Under the pieces are notes generated by a model. That model was not told the DNA's origin, did no database searches, and saw only the letters and a list, made by a program, of their open reading frames with translations. Shown here piece after piece: positions 24,101-30,088 of a stretch of 30,088 nt of DNA. The position numbers and the translations under genes are program-made. How positions within the stretch are numbered: position 1 is the stretch's first letter; every line of letters starts with the position of its first letter. This DNA is from a bacterium (GTDB lineage Bacteria; Spirochaetota; UBA4802; UBA5550): contig JAAENB010001135.1 of NCBI GenBank assembly GCA_024224995.1, positions 1 through 30,088 of the forward strand, read 5' to 3'.

Positions 24101-24837
24101 CTGTCATTAATACATTGGTTCAGAAGAGCAATAATTTCTCCCCCCGAAGATGCCCATTCTTTTGCCAGCAGTTCATAGTCCTCTTGTAAGGATTCCAGGG
24201 CCTCTTCCATAAATTCCATGCCCGGTTTCTCCGCCCTGGGTATTATTTCAAATGAAGGATCAATAGACCGTTCCCTGAGGAGATCAATAAAAGATGCCGG
24301 ATTATAGCGGGTTATAACATTGCGCACCAGGAGTGTTGAGGCTGAATAAAAATTCTTGCGCCAGAAATCATCTACTATATCACGAAACAACTCATCCTGG
24401 TCTTTGAGAAGCTCCGTATCGAATAGAAAGCCGCTTTCAAAAGCATGTTCAATAAGCATTCTCTGGCAAAAACTATGTATGGTAAAGATAGCAGATTCAT
24501 CAAAGCGGCGCAAGCCCTCCAGGAGCAGCTGCTGCGCCTCATGATCTCCGGCATAGGTGCGCTCAAGCGCTTCCATGAACTCATCTCCGGGATCGGGCTT
24601 TTTTTCTCCCGTAAGAATACTCAAACCATCGCGAAGCCGTTTTCGGACCCTGGATCGCAGCTCTTCTGTTGCCGCTTCAGTAAAGGTAACGACCAGGATT
24701 TCATTAACCGGGATCTTTTTTTCCAGGATTAGCCGGAGAAAAAGACCGGCGATGGTATAGGTCTTCCCGGTACCGGCGCTTGCCTCAATCAGGTTGGTCC
24801 CATCCAGGGGACTTGTTAGCATATCTATTTTTTTCAA
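21163..24837 (-). CDS. recB: RecBCD subunit RecB, helicase-nuclease
   Basis: RecB is the 3'-5' helicase and the only nuclease of RecBCD, and it loads RecA after Chi. The protein has 1224 residues. The N-terminal UvrD-type motor has Walker A LIEASAGTGKT (Lys25), ALIDEFQDTDPVQY, LIGDPKQAIFGFRGAD, VTIHKSKGLEYPVVF and LLYVALTRAKHR. The C-terminal nuclease has His in KPGHCIHDIFE, then GFMD (Asp1091) and IIDWKSN (Asp1104, Lys1106). The 13-residue spacing of the two Asp equals that in E. coli RecB (1067, 1080), so the nuclease should be active. The annotated start is TTG at 24837, three bases after the recC stop. ATG at 24822 is possible but would trim five residues and has no Shine-Dalgarno. Confidence 0.95.
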   Translation of the reverse strand: MKKIDMLTSPLDGTNLIEASAGTGKTYTIAGLFLRLILEKKIPVNEILVVTFTEAATEELRSRVRKRLRDGLSILTGEKKPDPGDEFMEALERTYAGDHEAQQLLLEGLRRFDESAIFTIHSFCQRMLIEHAFESGFLFDTELLKDQDELFRDIVDDFWRKNFYSASTLLVRNVITRYNPASFIDLLRERSIDPSFEIIPRAEKPGMEFMEEALESLQEDYELLAKEWASSGGEIIALLNQCINDRGLSGTYYRKDRVPQWIENMNNYLQSELPLSEFKQLRYFSSTHLEKSTKKGFETPSHRFFDYAESLSKKQETSEALLEEYFIALKAELFEYAEQELGTRKEKLNVRSFDDLLENMHQALQGGAETDMAAAVRKRFKAALIDEFQDTDPVQYDIFNTIFAHSDSILFLIGDPKQAIFGFRGADIFAYMRASASVENRYTLGINWRSHPVLIDGVNRIFSRAKNPFLFNEIGFHPVEAPPAKEGEGLLIGGKEEPPLNFWFIDEQYGESKGFVAKGRAEALVAEAVAAEISRLISRTGPGKGTIGERDLEPGDIAVLVRANRQARIIQRELKKLSIPGVLYGGAESLFASHEAKELERVLAAIAEPGDDTKLKTALTTDIFGLSGHELLAVTEDELRWEGILNNFYGYHTLWLDYGFMRMFRSLMEKEGIRLRLLSFHDGERRMTNLLHCSEVLNQAELENKLRVESLLKWFAGKISDGEKADEHELRLETDENAVKLVTIHKSKGLEYPVVFCPFLWGNPQKRNRGGIKFHNPERENHLTLDLSMTEANKKSAGREELAENMRLLYVALTRAKHRCYLAWGKINETGSSALAYILHQHAELDPADPVEDLGKRVKGLTYVEMKEEVQALVDSSEQAMSLTILTEGEGVPYKPYEYDSRDLDYRHFAGSIDRSWVVSSYSSLVSGGAHSTEQPDYDREEQGEVPVLDEPEEDSIFAFPRGAKPGHCIHDIFENIDFCSDDKEALGALVAEKLENYGFDTAWQDVLSAMVESVLTTPLQESDTLTLRQIPNKDRLNELEFYFPLQPVEPAGLARVFADHGIKNEIRDFSYYLGKLDFNPVRGYMKGFMDLVFRKGEKYYIIDWKSNYLGPDISTYTGDPLRHAMESHFYILQYHLYTIALHKHLAVRLPGYTYEKNFGGIFYIFVRGVNPEQGSAYGIYRDIPAYELVESLCDYLIGSSDSGLNEAEQKRRETLRNKKAVSA

Positions 24838-24840
24838 CGT

Positions 24841-27800
24841 TTATTTCTCTACCTGGTAATCAAGAATAGGACCGCATATCTCGCGGGATAGTTCTTTAAA
24901 ATCCCTGTCAAAAGGAGATTCCTTGCCAAAACCAAGATCATAATACGGATCTTCCCGTTCTCCCCTGGGACCGTAATCGCTCCCTTCCCATATCTGCTCT
25001 GCCTTTTTCAGGGCATCTTCGTGGGACTTGTTTTCCTTTCTCAAAACATTGGCATACCCGAGAGAGACTTCCGGGATAAAATGCTGCAGCCTGGAAAGCC
25101 CCTCAATATAAATACGGATGAGATTTTCCAGCAACTCTGAGCTCTCTTTCAGCGGGTCCATTTCCCACACCTGGTTTCGGCAGATGAGCCGGCTCTTGCC
25201 GGGATAGGTACTTCCCTTCATGGAATCGGCCGCGTTAAGTGCAAGATGAGAAAGCCATGCCTTAAGCCGGTCTTTTGCTTTCCCTTTTGCGTAGCGGAAC
25301 CTGATCTGGCCTCCGGGCCAGATGTCGCTTACCTGGCCAACAAGTTTATATCCTTTAAAATCAAGGTTCAGTTCATAGGGCTCCAGCATCTCTCCTTCCA
25401 TAAAAGACTTCACTGTTCCGGCAAAACGCTCAATTCCCGGAACCAGGTTCCTGAACATCGATTCTCCCAGTTTGCCGTGGGGCAGCAATCCTTTTGACCG
25501 GATTACCTCGTATATGGGGTCAATTTCTTCTCCCCTCATATACCGTTCAAATATTTCCTGGGTAAGCCTGTATTTGTCCAGGCCGTCCAGTTCAAAAGGC
25601 TCTCGATCACTAATCACTTCGGGTCTTTTACTCAGCCTGATCCCGAAACGTTTGGTAAAAAGATATTTGGCCGGGTTGTCGAAATACTGGATCAATTCCT
25701 GTATGGTAATAATTTTTACTTCCTGTCCGGTCCCCGGAAACGAGCCAAATAAAAACGGGGACGGATCTTTCCGCTCCGCCAGCGCGGCTTTACAGCCCCG
25801 GTAATTTTCCGCTGAATAACTATAGAAGGGACTTCCCTTTTTAAAATAAGCAGGGCTAAATGCCTGCAAACGGTGTTTTACGTGAATATAATCCAGAATA
25901 TTTTCTCCGGAAATCTCAAACCCCTGGCTGATGTAATCAAGCAGCTCACTAACCAGAACTGATGGGGGAATTTCACTGTTGTCTTTACTGCCCTGTCCCA
26001 CATAACTGATATAGAGCTTTTCCCTGGCTGCGGTGATCGATTCCAGGAAGAGATATCGATCTTCATTCCGGGATGAACGGTCGCCGGCCCGGTACTCTTT
26101 TGCCATAAGGTCGAAACCAACGGATTTATTTACCCGGGGAAACAAGGAATCATTCATTCCAATCATGCATATTACTTTAAAGGGTATACTTCTCATGGGG
26201 ACCATTGCGGAAAAGGTTACCCGGCCCGAAAGAAACTGGCGCTTTGCCGGTACCTCGTTTAACAGCCGCCCCAGCCAGAGCCGTACTACTGAAAGGTCTA
26301 CGGCTTCTTTAAAATCGGCCTCTTCTTCAATATGAGTCAGCCTGGTTAATCCGTCTCGAATTGCCTGAACCTCATACTCATTCTCATCCCCGGGTAGAAA
26401 AAAACGATCCAGCAGAGTAAAAAGAGTTGCTGACCAGTGCGCAAGAGTTCGCTTCTCTTCCAGGGCTCGTGTTTCCCGGGTTAGAAGATTGAACAGTTCA
26501 ATAAAACGGCCCAGGATAAGCGATTCACTCCCTTCGATATTGTCATAAGAAAGGATTTGATTAAAAAGAGCGCCTTCCTTGCCGGGCATTGCATAGCCCA
26601 GAAGCAGACGATCAAGCCCGGCCCGCCAGGTGTTTTCATTTAAAGGAGGAAGCCCCAATTTAGACCGGTCTTTTTCATCAATTCCCCAACAAATCCGGGT
26701 CTCCTTTACCCATTTTCGTATTAGCTCAATATCGCCGGTTTTTAGACTGAACCGGTTTAAAAGATCCCGGCATTCCATAATGTCCAGGACTTTTGTTGCG
26801 CCAAACCTGGTTCCCACAAGATCCAGGAGAGCAAGAAAGGTACTAATCGTAGAACTTTCCTTTAGAATACTCCGGTCGGCTATGGCAAAAGGGATCCTTT
26901 TTTCATCCTTTTCCGGGGAGCCGAATACGGCATTAATTAAGGGAGAATATGCGTCAATGTCCGGGGTCATTACCAGGATGTCCCGTGGTTTTAGCTCCGG
27001 GTTAGAATTAAAACAGTCCAGGAGAAAATTATATAAAACTTCAATCTCCCGCATGGGGCTGTGACAGGAATTTATCCCGATTGAATTATCCTTTTTTACA
27101 TCTTCCGGAGTGAAAAGAATCTTTCCGGTCTCCTCTCCGGGACCGGCTCCCCTGTCAATAACATTAAGAATATCCGATTGAATCGCGTGAAGCACTGTTC
27201 CTGTTCCCGGTTCTTCGAAATAGGTATATACTACAGGATCATAATCAAGGATTGATCCCAGAAAATCTCTTCCAAGGGTTCCCATTGATGCCAGGAGGCT
27301 GTTCCCCTTTTCCAGGTGAAGATCTTCGGCTGTTTCCTCTCCCTTCCCTTCTCTTCGCAGGGTACGGGCGATTTCCCGTTCCGATTGGATGTCGGCCCAA
27401 TATTTTTGTGATGGATTTACCAGGAAAATATTTACATCAAGATATTCCGACATGGCTGCAAACATATCCATATGAAAAGGGGGAAAAGCAGAGATCCCGA
27501 ATATCGATATTCGGGAGGGCAGCTCTTCAGGAGAAAAAAGAGTGCCTTCTTTTGCTTTATTTTTGAATGTCTCTCTCCGGGCAGGCATATGGACTAATTG
27601 TTTTTCCTTCATCAGGAGCCGCCATAATTCCGCCTGCCAGTGGTCTTCTTTTCCCTGTTCCCAGGCAAGGATCATTTCGGGCCTGAAGGTCATGTATGTA
27701 TCAAAAAGACTCGCGATCTTTGCTGAGAGCTGGTATAATTTTATAAAGCCGGTCCCTTTTTTCAGATAGTTTTCCAGGGATTCAAAACCCGGTTTTCCTG

Positions 27801-28110
27801 CGCAGGATCGAAGATGTTTTACAATGCTCCAGGCGGCAATATCCTTTTCAAAAAGAGGAGCCTCTGCTGTTTCCGGAAGCATATGGGAAAATAATTCCCC
27901 AATAATGGTATTGGGATAGGTAAATTTCCCGTTTGTCCAGACACCAAAACGCCTTGCCAGTTCCATCGATATCCACTGTTTCATGCCCGGATTCTGAACC
28001 ACAATAATCTCCCTGTCCATAGGAGGAAGTGGATTATCCCCTATAAGCAGAGCATATATCTCAGTAAGTATTTCCAGCCTGTTGCTGGTATAAAGTTCCA
28101 ATCGGGGCAT
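24841..28110 (-). CDS. recC: RecBCD subunit RecC
   Basis: RecC is the scaffold of RecBCD. It splits the DNA strands and recognises Chi through an inactivated helicase-like and nuclease-like fold. From ATG 28110 it has 1089 residues, near the E. coli length. That start gives MPRLELYTSNRLEILTEIY, which matches the E. coli beginning (YHSNRLDVLEALM), and has AGGAA four bases before it. The ATG at 28155 adds 15 Arg/Asn-rich residues and lacks a ribosome site. Further matches: IIVVQNPGMKQWISMELARRFG, ISIFGISAFPP, ILVMTPDIDAYSPLI, ICMIGMNDSLFPR and the C-terminal KRFGIRL region. First gene of the recCBD operon. Chi in this organism is likely to differ from E. coli's, but cannot be read from the protein by eye. 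Confidence 0.93.
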   Translation of the reverse strand: MPRLELYTSNRLEILTEIYALLIGDNPLPPMDREIIVVQNPGMKQWISMELARRFGVWTNGKFTYPNTIIGELFSHMLPETAEAPLFEKDIAAWSIVKHLRSCAGKPGFESLENYLKKGTGFIKLYQLSAKIASLFDTYMTFRPEMILAWEQGKEDHWQAELWRLLMKEKQLVHMPARRETFKNKAKEGTLFSPEELPSRISIFGISAFPPFHMDMFAAMSEYLDVNIFLVNPSQKYWADIQSEREIARTLRREGKGEETAEDLHLEKGNSLLASMGTLGRDFLGSILDYDPVVYTYFEEPGTGTVLHAIQSDILNVIDRGAGPGEETGKILFTPEDVKKDNSIGINSCHSPMREIEVLYNFLLDCFNSNPELKPRDILVMTPDIDAYSPLINAVFGSPEKDEKRIPFAIADRSILKESSTISTFLALLDLVGTRFGATKVLDIMECRDLLNRFSLKTGDIELIRKWVKETRICWGIDEKDRSKLGLPPLNENTWRAGLDRLLLGYAMPGKEGALFNQILSYDNIEGSESLILGRFIELFNLLTRETRALEEKRTLAHWSATLFTLLDRFFLPGDENEYEVQAIRDGLTRLTHIEEEADFKEAVDLSVVRLWLGRLLNEVPAKRQFLSGRVTFSAMVPMRSIPFKVICMIGMNDSLFPRVNKSVGFDLMAKEYRAGDRSSRNEDRYLFLESITAAREKLYISYVGQGSKDNSEIPPSVLVSELLDYISQGFEISGENILDYIHVKHRLQAFSPAYFKKGSPFYSYSAENYRGCKAALAERKDPSPFLFGSFPGTGQEVKIITIQELIQYFDNPAKYLFTKRFGIRLSKRPEVISDREPFELDGLDKYRLTQEIFERYMRGEEIDPIYEVIRSKGLLPHGKLGESMFRNLVPGIERFAGTVKSFMEGEMLEPYELNLDFKGYKLVGQVSDIWPGGQIRFRYAKGKAKDRLKAWLSHLALNAADSMKGSTYPGKSRLICRNQVWEMDPLKESSELLENLIRIYIEGLSRLQHFIPEVSLGYANVLRKENKSHEDALKKAEQIWEGSDYGPRGEREDPYYDLGFGKESPFDRDFKELSREICGPILDYQVEK

Positions 28111-28461
28111 TCGATTCCTGTTCCTTATTTCAATTGATCTGTTCCTGGTGCTCATAGACCGAATGACGTTTTCAAAATATTCACCGGGAACTTAATCAGG
28201 GACAAGTCTATCATTTTTATTCCTGTTTTTTTTTCAATACAAAAACCGGGTTTACCTGTTCAATTTGGCAGTAGTTTAATCTTGTATCATAAAAAAAAAG
28301 AAAATTCAACACTTTTTTGCATTATGTCTCATTAAAAGCCGTGTTTTTCCGGTTTTTTGTATAAAAAATGATGACTACTCATAAAATGTGTACGCACAAA
28401 AAAAGGGTGTTTGTTAAACACCCTTTTTTTGTGTAAAATTTAGATTTATTTTATTTCAAAT
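28111..28461. other. Intergenic region upstream of recC
   Basis: About 350 bases with no gene that I can support. It contains long A and T runs (around 28230 and 28293), the terminator at 28398-28430 and weak promoter-like boxes on the minus strand (TTGAAT and TTGAAC without good -10 partners). The recC promoter must lie here, but I cannot place it. Confidence 0.4.
28398..28430. terminator. Bidirectional rho-independent terminator
   Basis: A7, then GGGTGTTT (28405-28412), loop GTT, AAACACCC (28416-28423), then T7. The stem is perfect and the flanking A and T runs let it work on both strands. It follows the stop of the outer-membrane protein gene (minus strand, 28462) by about 32 bases and separates that gene from recC. 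Confidence 0.9.
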
Positions 28462-29706
28462 TTAGAATATCCAGCCAAAACTCAAGGAGAAGAGTGCCAT
28501 CTCTTTAACGGTTGGTCCGTCAAATAACGCGCCAAACTGAGCTCGTGCCCTTACTGAATAACCGCCAAATCTCTTTTCAGTTAAAAGACCGGCTAAAACC
28601 ATGGGCCGCGCAAGAGTGGTGGTTCCACCGTTTGTTTTACCAAACATGATAATATTCGCTCCAACATCCAGTATCGGAGCAATCCTGAATGTCTTGGTTA
28701 ACCGATAATTGTAATTCAAGGTAAATAATACCGGGATCATCTGAAGAGTACTATATTCATCCTTGCCGCCGCTGTACCAATACCCGGCTTCAATACCAAA
28801 CTCCAGTTTTTTCATAATGAGGTTGTCAAGCGAGGCATAGAGCAGCGCGCCAAACCCCATGGAACTGATCTCGGCAAAACTGTCAATGGGCAAAAGAAAA
28901 CAGGGAGTAATGCCCAAACGAAGCTCCGGCTGATACCGGGTAGAAGTACTCCGGGAAAAAGAACCAATGAGAGATTTTTCTATCTCACATTTCACATCGG
29001 TCTTAAATGATTTTATCTTCATCTTGTTTCTCGAACGTACCGCTATTGTATGAGCACTGGCGGAATCAAGACCGTCAATCTTATATTGTGTTCGCGAGGT
29101 ATTACCAATTACATAATAGTCTTTTTTGATAAATTTATAAACAAGATACTCGCTTATTTCCTCTTTGCCCGTAAGCTTCTTACCAATCCTTACATACCCG
29201 GTTTTATCGGTAGCAATATAACTGTCACCGTCACGTTTATAGATCCGGTAAATTGTTGAAGTCTCCCCTGAGCCGCCGCTTGCACGCCAGGTAATGAGAC
29301 CGGACATTGTTCCGGGACTCTTTGTTGAAACTTTTACTTGACACTGCACTTCTTTTGGCGGAACCAGACTTTTATTAATCTTCACTTTGAAAGAAAGCCA
29401 TTTTGTTTCTCTTGTTACAATATCGGCATCTTTAGTACGGATCATCCCTATCTTTATTTTGAATTTTCCCTTTGGCAGCTCAACGATAAGCCTGTTCGCT
29501 TTTTGGATCTTCTGCCGTACACCACCATCACTATCCATTATTTTTACATTATACTTGAAAGCGCCTTTATACTTCTCCCATTCCAGGTAAACATCAGCTT
29601 TTTCCGCTTGAATGGTCTTTTGAGCGCTCAGAGTTCCAGTCCAGAATATAGTTCCTAATGTAAAAAATAATACCAGGAGGAATGATTTTGTTGTTCTTGT
29701 CAGCAT
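28462..29706 (-). CDS. Outer-membrane protein with fibronectin III-like domains
   Basis: This is a 414-residue exported protein. The signal peptide is probably cut after LSA near residue 28. Residues about 30-110 form a beta domain (ADVYLEWEKYKGAFKYNVKI ... ELPKGKFKIKIG), and about 115-235 a second one resembling fibronectin type III (GLITWRASGGSG ... YRIYKRDG ... YKIDGLDSASAHTIAVRSRN). From about 255 onward, alternating hydrophobic strands rich in Gly and Tyr (FGIEAGYWYSGG, PVLFTLNYNYRL, RAQFGALFDG) end in LFSLSFGWIF. This is a typical outer-membrane beta-barrel with a C-terminal Phe for BAM recognition. The Fn3-like part could face the periplasm or the surface. GAGAGG precedes the ATG. It is monocistronic with a strong terminator. 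I cannot name a specific family. Confidence 0.75.
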   Translation of the reverse strand: MLTRTTKSFLLVLFFTLGTIFWTGTLSAQKTIQAEKADVYLEWEKYKGAFKYNVKIMDSDGGVRQKIQKANRLIVELPKGKFKIKIGMIRTKDADIVTRETKWLSFKVKINKSLVPPKEVQCQVKVSTKSPGTMSGLITWRASGGSGETSTIYRIYKRDGDSYIATDKTGYVRIGKKLTGKEEISEYLVYKFIKKDYYVIGNTSRTQYKIDGLDSASAHTIAVRSRNKMKIKSFKTDVKCEIEKSLIGSFSRSTSTRYQPELRLGITPCFLLPIDSFAEISSMGFGALLYASLDNLIMKKLEFGIEAGYWYSGGKDEYSTLQMIPVLFTLNYNYRLTKTFRIAPILDVGANIIMFGKTNGGTTTLARPMVLAGLLTEKRFGGYSVRARAQFGALFDGPTVKEMALFSLSFGWIF

Positions 29707-30055
29707 GCTTACCTCTCAGTCAGAGTCCGAAACTATTTATATTATCATATACATACAATTATAAAGTTATATAAAAACATAAAATCAATATAAAGTCAAC
29801 AATAAAACTTCATATTTGATATATAGAAATATTCAACTTATGGGCTATGGGATATATGAGTGTATACAAAATTGTCTACTTAGCATATAAAAAACGAATT
29901 GAATACATATGTAATTGTAAAATAATAAAATTTCCTCCTGGCGTCAATGCATAAAGTAAAAAAAATTAAAACATTTTCAATCTTGAACATATTTCAACAA
30001 TTGTTTATTTAATCATACTAACAGAGAGGCGCAGCTTCCGCTGCACACAGGATGA
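29707..30055. other. AT-rich non-coding region
   Basis: About 350 bases, very AT-rich, with no frame that looks coding. It contains the promoter candidate at 29771-29799. Its end has a small GCAGC-TTCC-GCTGC hairpin (30031-30044) before the terminal palindrome. Confidence 0.5.
29771..29799 (-). promoter_or_regulatory. Candidate promoter of the outer-membrane protein gene
   Basis: Minus strand TTGACT (29799-29794), 17-base spacer, TTTTAT (29776-29771). The region is so AT-rich that other -10 boxes are available nearby, so the exact placement is uncertain. Confidence 0.3.
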
Positions 30056-30088
30056 GGGGGTTAAGGGGGCGAAGCCCCCTTAACCCCC
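30056..30088. repeat. Perfect 15-bp hairpin repeat at the window end
   Basis: GGGGGTTAAGGGGGC (30056-30070), loop GAA, then its exact reverse complement to base 30088, the last base of the window. The G5-TTAA-G5 pattern is low in complexity and highly symmetric. The window stops exactly where the palindrome closes, as assemblies do at repeats. Confidence 0.7.

Noticed and set aside
21163..24837. AddA (AddAB system) instead of RecB
   Set aside because: The gene sits in a recC-recB-recD order, with a RecC-like scaffold and a RecD with the RecB-binding N-terminal domain. AddAB would have no RecD.
28111..28155. Upstream ATG of recC at 28155
   Set aside because: No ribosome site, and the extra residues are Arg/Asn-rich. 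The E. coli-like N-terminus begins at the ATG at 28110.
1..30088. tRNA, rRNA, prophage or transposase genes
   Set aside because: I looked for these on both strands and saw no cloverleaf, rRNA core sequence, integrase or transposase motif.

Overview
The window is about 30 kb of chromosomal-type DNA from a diderm (Gram-negative) bacterium. The best guess is a free-living spirochaete (Spirochaetota). Support for this: lipoprotein-type signal peptides with relaxed lipoboxes, outer-membrane-style C-termini ending in F or W, a chemoreceptor without a periplasmic sensor, a PAS-PAS hybrid kinase, a SpoIIAA-type STAS protein and an apparent FliG-like module. No rRNA, tRNA or classic marker gene is present, so this placement is an inference. 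Both window edges coincide with palindromic repeats, which suggests that this is a whole contig broken at repeats.

Layout. (1) 1-3125: a repeat, a secreted endonuclease/exonuclease/phosphatase-fold lipoprotein (+), then a convergent methyl-accepting chemotaxis protein (-). (2) 3126-9285, minus strand: STAS protein, then a 1041-residue protein joining a FliG-like helical N-terminus to a thioester (GCGEQ) alpha-2-macroglobulin-like body, then RtcB RNA ligase, a roughly 230-bp REP/MITE-like inverted repeat, and an M42 aminopeptidase. (3) 9503-13109, plus strand: four tandem paralogues of an unrecognised exported, hydrophobic family. Each has a signal peptide, four repeats of about 58 residues and an aromatic C-terminus. 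(4) 13166-13271: a nested perfect palindrome between convergent genes. (5) 13304-16933, minus strand: DUF2147 protein, PgsA, a CsgG-like lipoprotein, a secreted hypothetical and a BKACE (Kce-like) enzyme; the last three are tightly spaced or overlapping. (6) 17008-19146: PAS-PAS hybrid histidine kinase. (7) 19286-28110, minus strand: a complete recC-recB-recD operon. (8) 28462-29706: an outer-membrane protein with fibronectin-III-like domains and a strong bidirectional terminator. The end of the window holds AT-rich non-coding DNA and a 15-bp perfect hairpin.

Most genes are housekeeping or envelope functions. The two parts most likely to be undescribed lie back to back and share a divergent promoter region (9286-9502): the STAS/FliG-like/thioester protein operon on one side and the four-paralogue repeat-protein array on the other. 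A second regulatory theme is a palindrome of the form GAGTGA-N4-TCACTC found near the starts of three envelope or signalling genes (lipoprotein, chemoreceptor, DUF2147), as expected for operators of one TetR-like repressor encoded elsewhere.
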